A stretch of DNA of 64,000 bases from Sediminibacterium sp. (GCF_019264485.1 NZ_JAHVAA010000006.1:124001-188000); one strand, 5' to 3'; counted from the stretch's first letter, positions 25,767-35,392 are shown. Notes: generated by a model from the letters alone, not told the origin. Translations and numbers: made by a program.

Positions 25767-26543
25767 ATGATCGAAGAAATTAAAGAAGGCTATGTAAAAG
25801 TAGAAAGAGAACATGGTATTGCCACGATTGAGTTTTATCATCCGCAACGCAATTCTCTGCCCGGACAAATACTGGATGCCCTGGCGAAAGATATTCATAG
25901 TGAAGGATTGAATCCTGAAACAAAAGTGATCGTACTAAGGTCGGCTGGAGAGAAAGTTTTTTGTTCCGGTGCCTCATTCGATGAACTGGCATCTATTACC
26001 AATGAAACACAGGGGTCGAAATTTTTTAATGGCTTTGCACAGGTTATAAATGCCATGCGTACAACTCCTCAACTCATTGTTGCCCGTATTCAGGGTAAAT
26101 GTGTGGGTGGGGGTGTAGGTATTGCTGCTGCTGCCGATTATGCCATTGCTGCAGAAGGTGCTGATGTAAAACTCAGTGAACTGGCTGTAGGTATTGGTCC
26201 ATTTGTAGTAGGACCTGCAGTTGAAAGAAAAATCGGCATTTCGGCTTTTTCGCAACTGGCTATTGATGCATCTATGTGGCGCCCGGCCGATTGGGCCCGC
26301 CGGAAAGGACTTTTTGCTGAACTGCATGCCGATGTGGCTGGTATGGACGATTCTATTAACCGGCTTACTACCACTTTATCGCAATCGAGTCCTGATGCAA
26401 TACGTGAGATGAAAAAAATATTGTGGTCGGGTACAGAACATTGGGACGAACTGCTGAAAGAAAGAGCCAAAATAAGCGGCAGGCTTATACTCAGCGACTA
26501 CAGTAAAAAAGCCATAGCCCGCTTCAAGGAAAAGCAGCCATGA
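25767..26543 (+). CDS. enoyl-CoA hydratase/isomerase family protein
   Basis: A 258-residue crotonase-fold protein with the oxyanion-hole segments CSGASFDELA (about 70) and GKCVGGGVGIAAAADYAIA (about 112), and Glu in KLSELAVGIGP. In the context of paaZ it is a candidate PaaF/PaaG or a related beta-oxidation step, but subfamily cannot be settled. It lies 64 bases after paaZ and overlaps the next gene by four bases (ATGA). Confidence 0.88.
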   Translation: MIEEIKEGYVKVEREHGIATIEFYHPQRNSLPGQILDALAKDIHSEGLNPETKVIVLRSAGEKVFCSGASFDELASITNETQGSKFFNGFAQVINAMRTTPQLIVARIQGKCVGGGVGIAAAADYAIAAEGADVKLSELAVGIGPFVVGPAVERKIGISAFSQLAIDASMWRPADWARRKGLFAELHADVAGMDDSINRLTTTLSQSSPDAIREMKKILWSGTEHWDELLKERAKISGRLILSDYSKKAIARFKEKQP

Positions 26544-27187
26544 GTGGGGTAAAAAGATTCGGAGAAGAGAATTTTATTTCACTTTGTGATGAACTGGCTG
26601 TTATTGATAAGAGTTTTCAGCAAATCATTGATGAATATGGTTATGCTCCGTGTTGGAGCCGTAAGCCAACATTTTCTACACTCATTCACATCATACTGGA
26701 ACAACAAGTGTCGCTGGCTTCAGCCAAAGCTGCATTTGATAAGTTGCAATTATATACAGGAGCCATCAATCCGGAAAATATTTTACGCCTTTCTGATGAA
26801 GAAATGAAAGCCTGTTATTTCAGCCGGCAAAAAACAACCTACGCACGCTGTTTGGCAGAAGCGGTGTTAAGTGGTAATCTTGATTTGGAAAGCCTGATAT
26901 ATAAAGATGATGATACCATTCGTGTAATACTCACAAAAATTAAAGGTATCGGTAACTGGACCGTTGATGTTTTTTTGATGATGTGTTTGCACAGTCCAGA
27001 TATTTTTCCTTTCGGAGATATTGCTTTGGTAAACAGTCTTAAGCATGTAAAACAGCTTCCGTCGCATACAACAAAAGAAGAACTGCTATCCGTTATTGAA
27101 CCATGGAAACCATACAGAACGATTGCTGCTTTTCTGTTATGGCATGCCTATATCTGCAGAAAAGGAATCGTTTTTAAGTCAGCGTAA
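26540..27187 (+). CDS. DNA-3-methyladenine glycosylase II-like (HhH-GPD)
   Basis: A 215-residue protein of the AlkA-type HhH-GPD superfamily. It has the helix-hairpin-helix KIKGIGNWTVDVFLMM (about 134-149) and the following conserved Asp in FPFGDIALVNSL. It removes alkylated bases in base-excision repair. It lacks the N-terminal TBP-like domain of E. coli AlkA, as many short family members do. Coupling to the hydratase gene by an ATGA overlap is odd for its function. It converges with the TolC gene, overlapping it by 9 bases. Confidence 0.88.
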   Translation: MSGVKRFGEENFISLCDELAVIDKSFQQIIDEYGYAPCWSRKPTFSTLIHIILEQQVSLASAKAAFDKLQLYTGAINPENILRLSDEEMKACYFSRQKTTYARCLAEAVLSGNLDLESLIYKDDDTIRVILTKIKGIGNWTVDVFLMMCLHSPDIFPFGDIALVNSLKHVKQLPSHTTKEELLSVIEPWKPYRTIAAFLLWHAYICRKGIVFKSA

Positions 27188-28558
27188 TAAACCAGCAGAC
27201 CAGTCAACAGCATACCTGGCTTTCAAATATTTGATACGTAAGCTGATTAATTTTTCAGCCGTTTCAATCACTTTATTTTCTCTGGTATTAATGAGGAATA
27301 AAGAACTCTCTCCATTCCTGAATTTGAGGTATTCGGCTGTTAAGATGGTTTGAAAATTCTTGTAAGCCTGTTCACTGATTACTAATTGTTGTTGCAGTTG
27401 ACTTGTTTCATTCAGGTATGATCTGAGTTTGTTTTCAGTTTCTCTTCTCTTGAGAGAAAGTTCATAAGAGGTTTCCTTGATTTTAAGTACAGATTTCCTG
27501 TACTCGCCCCTGCCTTCTCTGATGAATAAAGGCAATTTAAAATCAATACCCCATACATAATTATTCTGAAAAAGGGCGCTGTTCCATCCCTTGAAAACGT
27601 TGTAACCCCTGTTAAGCAGGTTGGCCTTCAAATCGATGGAAGGTAAAATATTCTGTTGCTTTAGTTTTCTGTCGATTTCAAGTGCATTCAACTTGAAATC
27701 ATATATACGCAATAGGGGGTTTGCCGTTAAAGCCTGTTGTATGATAGCTGATTCATCGGGCAGAATAACATATTTTGAAAAGCCCGTGGTATCGGGAATG
27801 TATGTTGGTGAGAGGAGATAAGTACTGTCTCTTTCATCCCATATATAATTAGACAAATCAAGTGTGCTGTTAGTATACTGGAGCAGGGCTTCATTCTGTA
27901 AAAGTTGAAATTGCTGCACCTGCGTAAGTGCTTCTATGGTATCTACTGAAGCTCTTTCGCCATTGTAAAAACCTATTTTTACGAGTCTCAAACGATCCTG
28001 AGCAATTGTTACAAATCTTGAATAAATCCGGAATAATTGATACCTGCCCGTCCACTGCCAATAAGCCTGATAGGCATCAAATAACAGGTTATTGAGTGCA
28101 TTTAATTGTTCCTGTTCACTTTGTTCACGCAATACACGCGCCTGTTGTAAAGTAGCCCTTCTTTTATCAAGCAGTAAACCTTTGGCTACAGGTAATGTTA
28201 AGCCGAGATAGCTGGTTTGTCCGGCTGTGATTTCTGAACTTAAAAACTGACCTCCATTATTTTCAATTCCTGCTTTAATATCGGCACCAATCCAGGTAGG
28301 GATTTTTATTTCAGGGTTGGTATAGAAATAATAATTTTTTCCATCAAATGTTTTTCTGCTGGCATCCATGGCAACTACAGGATCGAAACCTCCTTTGGCA
28401 CTTAATAAATCTGCATCAGCTTTTTGTATGCCAATTTGCGCTTGTCTGGCCATAGGGTGATTGCTGCGTACCATTTTTATAAAATCGTCAGCATAAAATA
28501 CCTGTGCATTGCAATAACAGGTAAGCAGTAATCCAAGAATACTATAGATTAATTTCAT
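27179..28558 (-). CDS. TolC-family outer-membrane efflux protein
   Basis: A 459-residue protein with signal peptide (to about residue 18) and the two long coiled-coil pairs of TolC-type channels (about 100-250 and 300-440). Conserved DAYQAYWQWTG and LKIKETSYELSLKRRETENKLR are visible. It is the last gene of a three-gene set (ABC, HlyD, TolC) with gaps of at most 6 bases, giving a complete tripartite exporter. Confidence 0.88.
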   Translation of the reverse strand: MKLIYSILGLLLTCYCNAQVFYADDFIKMVRSNHPMARQAQIGIQKADADLLSAKGGFDPVVAMDASRKTFDGKNYYFYTNPEIKIPTWIGADIKAGIENNGGQFLSSEITAGQTSYLGLTLPVAKGLLLDKRRATLQQARVLREQSEQEQLNALNNLLFDAYQAYWQWTGRYQLFRIYSRFVTIAQDRLRLVKIGFYNGERASVDTIEALTQVQQFQLLQNEALLQYTNSTLDLSNYIWDERDSTYLLSPTYIPDTTGFSKYVILPDESAIIQQALTANPLLRIYDFKLNALEIDRKLKQQNILPSIDLKANLLNRGYNVFKGWNSALFQNNYVWGIDFKLPLFIREGRGEYRKSVLKIKETSYELSLKRRETENKLRSYLNETSQLQQQLVISEQAYKNFQTILTAEYLKFRNGESSLFLINTRENKVIETAEKLISLRIKYLKARYAVDWSAGLLR

Positions 28559-28564
28559 GCTGCC

Positions 28565-29926
28565 TTATTTTCCGATACTGGTATTTGGGTTAACGGGTTG
28601 ATAGTATTCTGGTGGGAAGCCATTTATATTCCGCCATAATTCGTAACCAACAGTTACATCTTTCAATAATGCAATACCGTTGGCGCCACCACCAATACGC
28701 AATTGTGTAGGCCAGCTCTTTTCATTTGGGTCTTCTGTTACCAATACCCTGAATTTACCATTACTGCTTACAGAATTTTCGATGGCCGTTACAATACCAC
28801 CGAATGTGCCATAAGAACTGGAGGGCCAGCCACTGAATACGATCGCCGGAAAACCATCGAACACAAAGCGAATTTTTTGTCCTCTGGAGAGCAGGGGTAA
28901 ATCCATTGGAGTAACAAACATTTCAACCGCGTACTGAATTTTATCGGGGACTACTTCAACAATCATATCGCCCTCTTTCAACAATTCCCCGATCCCGGCT
29001 TTACGGGCTTTTGTAATTTGACCACTTTGGGGGGCAGTAACATAGTAAAGTTTATTTCGCATATCATAATTAGCATAGGCATTTTTTAGCTTTGCTACTT
29101 CAGCATCATTACTGGCTTTATCAGATATGGCACTGTATTGTTCACCCCTGGCTTTGGCGATTTTGTCTGTATAATCCTGTACTACTGAATTTTTTTCAAT
29201 CCGGAGGGCCGTTAGTTCCTGTTTACTCTGTAATAATTTATTTTCGGCGCCGATTCGCTTGGCAGTGGCATTCTGAAAATTTATTTTTCTTCTCTCATAA
29301 TCTATCAGTGCAATTACACCACTGTCTAACATTGCTTTAGCCGCATCAATTTGTCTTCTGGCAATATTCAGTTCATTTATTACGGCACTGAGGTCTATAC
29401 TATCGCTTTCTACTTTTAATTGCTGCTGCCGGAGTTTAATATCCAATTGTGAGAGTTTAAGTGTTCTTCCTTCTTCCAGCGCCGCAATCTGTTGTACGGA
29501 TGTTTGTGCCTTATTTTCATAACCAGCCCCGGCGTTCTCTTTGGCAGTAATCTGGATACCTGTTCTTTCAAGTAATGCGGGATCGAAGTATTCTACTTTT
29601 ACTTCACCTAATTGTAAAATAGTATCACCCTGCTTAACAAAATCGCCTTCTTTCACCCACCATTTTTCTACTTTTCCACCAATAACTGAGTTGAGTTGCT
29701 GGGGTCTTTGTTCCTGTCTTAAAGTGGTAATTAAACCTGTAGCCCGGATATTTTGTGTCCAGGGTAAAAACATCAATAGAATAATTAACACAAGAGAACC
29801 CCAAAGCCAGTTTTTTACCCTGCTTCTTCTCCCGATATGGTAGATGTTTTGAAATGAGGGGATGTTAGTATTATTTAATTCTACTTCCGGTTCACAGGTA
29901 AGGTATTTACTCATATGATCATGCAT
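28565..29926 (-). CDS. HlyD-family membrane fusion protein
   Basis: About 453 residues. There is one membrane helix (about 46-62, SLVLIILLMFLPW), lipoyl halves around GGKVEKWWVKEGDFVKQGDT and APQSGQITKARKAGIGELLKEGD, and a long coiled-coil hairpin between them (about 140-280). It bridges the ABC pump and the TolC channel. The start is uncertain: the ATG at 29926 overlaps the ABC gene by 8 bases, and an ATG at 29914 lies just after it. Confidence 0.88.
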   Translation of the reverse strand: MHDHMSKYLTCEPEVELNNTNIPSFQNIYHIGRRSRVKNWLWGSLVLIILLMFLPWTQNIRATGLITTLRQEQRPQQLNSVIGGKVEKWWVKEGDFVKQGDTILQLGEVKVEYFDPALLERTGIQITAKENAGAGYENKAQTSVQQIAALEEGRTLKLSQLDIKLRQQQLKVESDSIDLSAVINELNIARRQIDAAKAMLDSGVIALIDYERRKINFQNATAKRIGAENKLLQSKQELTALRIEKNSVVQDYTDKIAKARGEQYSAISDKASNDAEVAKLKNAYANYDMRNKLYYVTAPQSGQITKARKAGIGELLKEGDMIVEVVPDKIQYAVEMFVTPMDLPLLSRGQKIRFVFDGFPAIVFSGWPSSSYGTFGGIVTAIENSVSSNGKFRVLVTEDPNEKSWPTQLRIGGGANGIALLKDVTVGYELWRNINGFPPEYYQPVNPNTSIGK

Positions 29927-31625
29927 TGAGTTGTTTAGAAATGGTTTCCCAACTGCCAAAGGCTGTTGCTTTTCCTTGCGTCAGGTATAATACTTTATCG
30001 CACCGCATTGCTACTTCCTGATCGTTGGAAGTAATAATAACAGTCGCTTCCCTGTCTTTTTTAAGAAAATCGAGTACCATCATCTTATAATGATTTTCAA
30101 TTCCGTTGAAGGGTTCTTCCAACAATACAAGTTGCCTCTTACCCAGCAATGCTCTTGCAAGCAGAATACCTTTACGGGTTTTTGTAGGCAATTTTTTACC
30201 GGTAGGGTCAAGCTGTGTATCGAGTCCTTGTGGTAATGATTCAAGAAAAGCACTTAATCCGCATTTTTCAATTATATCCGTAATATTAGCGAGGGTAATA
30301 TCTTTATTGCCCATAGTGATATTCTCCCATAAGGTTCCCTGAAATATATCCTGCTGACTCAACAAAATGCCTGTTGAAGCCCTCAGGCTATTTAAATTGT
30401 AATTACCGATGGGTATATTATTCACCAACACGCTTCCTTCAAAATTTTTGAAAGCACCTGTCAATAACCTCAGTAAGGTTGACTTCCCTGAACCTGAAGT
30501 GCCCATCACACATATTTTTTCACCAGGTGCAATTGAGCAGTTGATCTGATCTAATACATACTGTTTGTCGGGATAACTAAAACGCAAATCCGTAAAACGA
30601 ATGCTCAAACCACCAGTGTGTTTGTCTAATAATTCTGTTCCGCCGGTTTCAGTTTCACTGCCGGTTATTTTATCGAGTTTTTCAATTGAGGTGAGAGAAT
30701 CGTATACTTTATCGAGATTAATGATAAGCTTTTCAACAGAATTCATAACAGTGAGAATTACAATCTCAGCTGCAATAAACTGACCAATATTTATCTGCTG
30801 GTCGGTAAGTAGAATTACGCCAACAATCAGCATGGTGGCTGTAATAATAACCTTGAATGTTACAAGGCTCCAGAACTGGGCCAGTAATATTCTAAAATAT
30901 TTTGTTCTTGACAAAAGGTAACTGCTCACCAGTAGATCTGTTTTTTCAATATTCAACGAAGTGCCTCTGGAGTATTTAAAGGATTTGATAGACCTTGATA
31001 TTTCTTCCAGCCAGGATGCTGTTTTGTATTTATACTCGCTTGCGGCCATACTGGCAGCAAAACCATTGGGTAGCGTATTACGAAGAATGATGTATAACAA
31101 CAGTAATAATAAAGCACCGAAACCTATAAATACAGGATGATAGAATGATAATAGAATAATGCCAAAGAATATCTGGATAATAGCAGAGGGTACATCGAGT
31201 AGAATTTTTTCAATACCTTTTTGAAGTGATATGGTATCAAAAAAACGGTTTACCAGCTCTGGCAGGTAATAGTGATCTAGTTTTTCGATATCAAGTTTGG
31301 GGATCCGGTCGGCGAATTCAAGTGCATACCGTGTATAAATTTTCTGCTTGATCTTTTCAATGATCTGCATTTGCCGTACCTGTAGCAGGCCATAGATAAA
31401 AACACCGGCTACAACGAGAACAATCAACACTATGATAGAAGTGGAAATAGATCCTGCCATTACAAAACTGATAATGGTTTGTATACCCAATGGAAGAGAT
31501 AATTGTACTAAACCAGCCAATATCGAAAAAGCGTAAATAGCTGATACGTCTTTTCGGTCTAGTTTAAGTAGTGCAAAAAATTTCCTGGCCGCACCTGATG
31601 GTGAGCCGTTTGCTTGTTGAGCCAT
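29919..31625 (-). CDS. ABC exporter with atypical nucleotide-binding domain
   Basis: A 568-residue fused permease (six helices, about 20-320) and ATPase (about 335-568). Walker A GTSGSGKST and Q-loop LLSQQDIFQG are normal. The signature is LPTKTRKGILLARAL instead of LSGGQ, Walker B is LVLLEEP with Glu for the usual Asp, and the switch His is replaced (IITSND). There is no C39 peptidase domain. With HlyD and TolC it forms a type I-like exporter; the cargo is unknown. Related atypical exporters occur in Bacteroidota (from memory), so it is probably functional rather than decayed. Confidence 0.85.
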   Translation of the reverse strand: MAQQANGSPSGAARKFFALLKLDRKDVSAIYAFSILAGLVQLSLPLGIQTIISFVMAGSISTSIIVLIVLVVAGVFIYGLLQVRQMQIIEKIKQKIYTRYALEFADRIPKLDIEKLDHYYLPELVNRFFDTISLQKGIEKILLDVPSAIIQIFFGIILLSFYHPVFIGFGALLLLLLYIILRNTLPNGFAASMAASEYKYKTASWLEEISRSIKSFKYSRGTSLNIEKTDLLVSSYLLSRTKYFRILLAQFWSLVTFKVIITATMLIVGVILLTDQQINIGQFIAAEIVILTVMNSVEKLIINLDKVYDSLTSIEKLDKITGSETETGGTELLDKHTGGLSIRFTDLRFSYPDKQYVLDQINCSIAPGEKICVMGTSGSGKSTLLRLLTGAFKNFEGSVLVNNIPIGNYNLNSLRASTGILLSQQDIFQGTLWENITMGNKDITLANITDIIEKCGLSAFLESLPQGLDTQLDPTGKKLPTKTRKGILLARALLGKRQLVLLEEPFNGIENHYKMMVLDFLKKDREATVIITSNDQEVAMRCDKVLYLTQGKATAFGSWETISKQLNA

Positions 31626-31751
31626 AGTGCTGAGTTGTCAAAGAAAGTTATCGTTACTTCTAAGCAGGAACAACATAGTATCTGGTGAATTGTTCTGCGA
31701 AACAGTTCATTTTCTGTTTTTTAATACATTTTTATGAACTGGATGATAAAG

Positions 31752-31783
31752 GGTCTGTGATGAAAATAAATTCATCACAGACC
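31752..31783. terminator. hairpin downstream of the carbonic anhydrase
   Basis: Perfect 13-base arms GGTCTGTGATGAA and complement with loop AATAAA, 7 bases after the carbonic anhydrase stop (minus strand). It separates that gene from the exporter set. Confidence 0.65.
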
Positions 31784-31790
31784 GGTAAAT

Positions 31791-32426
31791 TTATAAGTCG
31801 TCGTATTCGTAAAGGCTGTCAATATTGGTATTGGCAGACATTTCAAAAACGGGTTTAATTAAACCATCTTTCAATCCATATACCCAACCATGTAAATGAG
31901 GGCGCTGTTCATTTTTCCAGGCGCGTTGAATAATGGATGTTTTTGCGAGGTGTATTACCTGCTCCTGTACATTGAGTTCAACGAGGCGATCAAATTTTTG
32001 CTGCTCGTCGGTAATGGCATTTAACTCATCGCGGTGCAGGCGGTTTACATCTTTAATATTGCGTAACCACATGTTGAGTACCTGGTTATAGTCGTGGTTT
32101 GTCATGGATGCTTTTACACCACCGCAACCATAGTGACCGCAAACAATTACATGTTTTACTTTCAGGTGTGTTACAGCATAGTCTAATACGCTTAACAGGT
32201 TTACATCTGTATGTACCACCAGATTGGCAATATTGCGGTGTACAAAAATTTCACCAGGTTGTGTATTGGTAATTTCGTTGGCCGGTACACGGCTATCACT
32301 GCAACCGATCCACAAGAAATCAGGTTTTTGAATATCTGCCAGCCTGCTGAAATATTCCGGGTCTACTTTTACTTTTTCACCCGCCCATGCTTTATTTTCT
32401 AATAATAGTTTTTCGTAAATTTTCAT
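31791..32426 (-). CDS. beta-class carbonic anhydrase
   Basis: A 211-residue beta-carbonic anhydrase. Zinc ligands and the Asp/Arg dyad are seen in WIGCSDSRVPANE, and the second zinc pair in VIVCGHYGCGG. It interconverts CO2 and bicarbonate in the cytoplasm. Its ATG overlaps the stop of the SulP transporter by four bases (ATGA), so the two are translated together and probably work as a bicarbonate uptake pair. Confidence 0.95.
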   Translation of the reverse strand: MKIYEKLLLENKAWAGEKVKVDPEYFSRLADIQKPDFLWIGCSDSRVPANEITNTQPGEIFVHRNIANLVVHTDVNLLSVLDYAVTHLKVKHVIVCGHYGCGGVKASMTNHDYNQVLNMWLRNIKDVNRLHRDELNAITDEQQKFDRLVELNVQEQVIHLAKTSIIQRAWKNEQRPHLHGWVYGLKDGLIKPVFEMSANTNIDSLYEYDDL

Positions 32427-33988
32427 TTTTCTGAAGTTTGAGGAATAACAAATAAATTATGCATTGATTTACTCTGACTAGTCTTGATTTCTACTTTAAT
32501 TTTTTTAAGGTGTGCGTGACAAAGAAAATTATTGACTTCTTCAATCACATCTTTATCAATAAAGTCGGCTCTTGTAGCATCAATAATTACATTGGCATTG
32601 TGGGGAACGTCTTCGAGTTTCTTTTTAACGATGGGTTTATTGAGGAAAGAAACATCTTTTCGGAAACGGATCAGGTAATTATTATCATCATTTACCACCA
32701 TTACAGCTGATCTGAAATTACTTCTGATCAGGTAAAATAATCCAACACCAATACCAATCATGATACCTACGAGCAGATCGGTAAAGAGAATGGCCACAAT
32801 AGTTACTACAAAAGGAACAAACTGATCCCATCCTTTACGATAAAACTCTTTAAATAAAGATACTTTTGCCAGCTTGTATCCTGTAAAAATTAATACTGCT
32901 GCCAGTGAACTCAGCGGAATTTTATTAAGGATGGTTGGAATAAACATTACACAAAGCATCAGCATAGTACCATGAAAAATGGTTGACATTTTTGATTTGG
33001 CACCTGATGAAATATTGGCGGAAGTTCTTACTACAACAGAGGTAAGTGGCAAACCACCAATAAGACCAGACACCATATTACCTACACCCTGAGCTTTTAA
33101 TTCCCTGTTCGTTGGGGTTACCCTTTTCAATGGGTCTAATTTATCGGCCGCTTCAATTGCAAGTAATGTTTCAAGACTGGCAACTATAGCTATGGTGATA
33201 CCAGATACCCATACATCAGGATTTTTCAGGAAAGCGATATCAGGAAAAGTTAAGAACGAAACAAAGGAACTAACATCAGTAGCTACAGGTAATGTAACCA
33301 GGTGTTTTGAGTCCAATGCATAGGCTGGTTGTGATGCTTTGAAATATTCATTCAAAATAGTTCCGATTAATACCACCACTAAAGGACCGGGAACAAGTTT
33401 CAGTGATTTTTTTGATTTAATGAATTTACTTTCCCATACCATCAATAAAACAATTGAAACTGAACCAATAATTAATGCAGTTGGTGTAATATATTTTACT
33501 GCACTGAACATGGCTGTAAAAGTATTTTCATGATCGGGCTGCAGAAATGATTCATCGCCTTCAAAATCGGCATCATATCCTACCAGGTGAGGAAACTGTT
33601 TCATGATCAGGATCAAACCAATGGCTGCCAACATTCCTTTAATGACTGAATTGGGCACATAATCGCCAATAACACCGGCTTTAATGAAGCCAAAAATCAG
33701 TTGAAACAAACCAGCCAATACTACGGCAAGCAGGAACGCCTCATATACCTGTAATTTGGTAATGGCTGTGGCAACAATAACAGTAAGACCTGCTGCAGGT
33801 CCGCTAACACTTAGTTGTGATCCACTTAATGCACCAATAACGATACCACCAACCACACCGGCAATGATACCTGAAAAGAGTGGGGCTCCTGATCCGAGTG
33901 CAATACCCAGACAAAGGGGTAAAGCCACGAGGAGGACAACAATAGACGCAGATACATCGGCACCTGCATGTTTTAAATATTTATTCAT
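32423..33988 (-). CDS. SulP-family anion transporter with STAS domain
   Basis: A 521-residue membrane protein. About 12 helices include the SulP motif SGSQLSVSGPAAGLTVIVATAI near residue 55, and a short C-terminal STAS domain (about 420-515, ANVIIDATRADFIDKDVIE). The adjacent, overlapping carbonic anhydrase makes bicarbonate the likely substrate; sulfate is an alternative given the family. A near-match -7 element (TATCTTTA) lies upstream. Confidence 0.92.
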   Translation of the reverse strand: MNKYLKHAGADVSASIVVLLVALPLCLGIALGSGAPLFSGIIAGVVGGIVIGALSGSQLSVSGPAAGLTVIVATAITKLQVYEAFLLAVVLAGLFQLIFGFIKAGVIGDYVPNSVIKGMLAAIGLILIMKQFPHLVGYDADFEGDESFLQPDHENTFTAMFSAVKYITPTALIIGSVSIVLLMVWESKFIKSKKSLKLVPGPLVVVLIGTILNEYFKASQPAYALDSKHLVTLPVATDVSSFVSFLTFPDIAFLKNPDVWVSGITIAIVASLETLLAIEAADKLDPLKRVTPTNRELKAQGVGNMVSGLIGGLPLTSVVVRTSANISSGAKSKMSTIFHGTMLMLCVMFIPTILNKIPLSSLAAVLIFTGYKLAKVSLFKEFYRKGWDQFVPFVVTIVAILFTDLLVGIMIGIGVGLFYLIRSNFRSAVMVVNDDNNYLIRFRKDVSFLNKPIVKKKLEDVPHNANVIIDATRADFIDKDVIEEVNNFLCHAHLKKIKVEIKTSQSKSMHNLFVIPQTSEK

Positions 33989-34039
33989 GCATTAGTTTAT
34001 AATAGTAAAGATAGAAAACCAGACTAGTCGGTAAAACGA

Positions 34040-34333
34040 TTAGCAATTGGGTGGGGGTACGTGAATTTCCGTTGTATGATTCTGCGGAATCACATCGGCG
34101 GTAACGGGATGAATGAGACCAATGCAGTCTTTCAGGTGAAACATAGAGAGCTCAGGGGTAGAAATAAAATCACTTTTTGATTCTGATTGTTGAGGCTCTC
34201 CGGAATGATCGAGACTATGGGGTATTTCTTCTGTAAACTGATTGGTATACAAAAGCTTACCCATTTGTTGAATGGGAAGGATCTGTATGGCCAGCACCAG
34301 GATCAGAAAAATATTGATAATACGTTTACCCAT
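34040..34333 (-). CDS. hypothetical small membrane or secreted protein
   Basis: A 97-residue protein: one hydrophobic N-terminal helix (IINIFLILVLAIQIL), then a His/Cys-containing soluble part ending EIHVPPPNC. Family not recognised. The ATG at 34333 was chosen because a perfect -7 element ends 9 bases upstream and would lie inside the coding region of any earlier start. Small proteins of this shape often sit beside metal-handling genes in Bacteroidota, but here the neighbour is SulP. Confidence 0.55.
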   Translation of the reverse strand: MGKRIINIFLILVLAIQILPIQQMGKLLYTNQFTEEIPHSLDHSGEPQQSESKSDFISTPELSMFHLKDCIGLIHPVTADVIPQNHTTEIHVPPPNC

Positions 34334-34342
34334 AATGAGTTG

Positions 34343-34350
34343 CAAATGTA
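34343..34350 (-). promoter_or_regulatory. -7 element TACATTTG
   Basis: A perfect match on the minus strand, 9 bases before the ATG at 34333, giving a very short leader. Confidence 0.55.
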
Positions 34351-34492
34351 ACCGCCTGTGAAACAACATACAAGCTTAAACATTTGTTTAACAAAAAAAT
34401 AAGTTACCCGTTAGTTTTGTAAACAGTTGAAAATTAGGTGATTACACGGTTACAAATTGAATAATCGGTGAAATTCTGTATTCAATAGGGGA

Positions 34493-34527
34493 AGACTGTC
34501 GTTATAAAAGCAGTATAACGACAGTCT
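34493..34527. terminator. hairpin downstream of fabG
   Basis: Perfect 14-base arms AGACTGTCGTTATA and complement with a 7-base loop, just after the fabG stop (minus strand). No T tract follows. Confidence 0.55.
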
Positions 34528-34533
34528 CCATAT

Positions 34534-35289
34534 CTAGATATTTAATCCGCCACAGGCACTTAATACCTGTCCGGTGATATATGAACTCATATCGCTGGCA
34601 AGGAAAAGGGTTGTATTGGCAATTTCTTCCGCCTTACCAAAACGGCCTAAAGGGATCTTTTTCAGAAAATCTGTAGCTGCATCACCATCTTTCAGGTAAT
34701 GGGTCATATCGGTTTCAATAAAACCCGGGGCGATGGCATTACACCTGATATTGCGGCTGCCCAGTTCATGTGCAACAGATTTGGTAAATCCGATGATGCC
34801 GGCTTTGCTCGCAGCATAACTACTCTGACCTGCATTACCTCTTAAACCTATGATGGAACTCATATTGATGATACTGCCCGATTTAGCTTTCATCATTGGA
34901 CGAATAACCTGTTTGGTCATGTTGAATACACTTTTCAGGTTAATATTCATCACGTCGTCCCACTGTTCTGCTGTCATGCGCAGTAAAAGATTGTCTTTGG
35001 AAATACCGGCATTGTTTACGCAAACGTCAATGGCGCCAAACTCTTTCAATACATCGTTAACAAAGCTCTCACTTTCTGCAAAATCGCCGGCATTGCTTTT
35101 CCAGGCTTTGGCATTAACGCCTAAAGATTTTAGTTGTGTTTCAAGCGCTGCTGCTTTTTCTGCACTGCTGTCACTCACATAAGTAAAAGCAATATGGCTG
35201 CCCTGTTCGGCAAGTTTTACTGCAATGGCTGCACCAATTCCTCTGGCCGCACCGGTAACAATCGATACTTTTCCTTCAAGTAGTTTCAT
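34534..35289 (-). CDS. fabG: 3-oxoacyl-[acyl-carrier-protein] reductase
   Basis: A 251-residue short-chain dehydrogenase with cofactor motif TGAARGIGAAIA, NNAGISKDN, catalytic Ser in INMSSIIGLRGNAGQ, and YAASKAG (Tyr, Lys). The ending ITGQVLSACGGLNI is typical of FabG. It reduces 3-oxoacyl-ACP with NADPH in fatty acid synthesis. It is monocistronic here, with a hairpin downstream. Confidence 0.92.
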   Translation of the reverse strand: MKLLEGKVSIVTGAARGIGAAIAVKLAEQGSHIAFTYVSDSSAEKAAALETQLKSLGVNAKAWKSNAGDFAESESFVNDVLKEFGAIDVCVNNAGISKDNLLLRMTAEQWDDVMNINLKSVFNMTKQVIRPMMKAKSGSIINMSSIIGLRGNAGQSSYAASKAGIIGFTKSVAHELGSRNIRCNAIAPGFIETDMTHYLKDGDAATDFLKKIPLGRFGKAEEIANTTLFLASDMSSYITGQVLSACGGLNI

Positions 35290-35392
35290 AGTTAATGTAT
35301 TTGATAGAATACGGCTACAAATAAAGTGAATTTATACAAGGTGTAAGACATCCTGCTGGTAAAGAAAAGGAAAAAGAAAAACAATCAGGGCG

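Noticed and set aside
27179..31625. Exporter set considered as a bacteriocin or RiPP system
   Set aside because: No C39 peptidase domain, no small precursor gene and no modification enzyme nearby.
31752..31783. GTGA and TCAC within the hairpin after the carbonic anhydrase considered as operator
   Set aside because: The half-sites are more than 6 bases apart, and the element lies at the 3 prime end of genes; it is a terminator-like hairpin.
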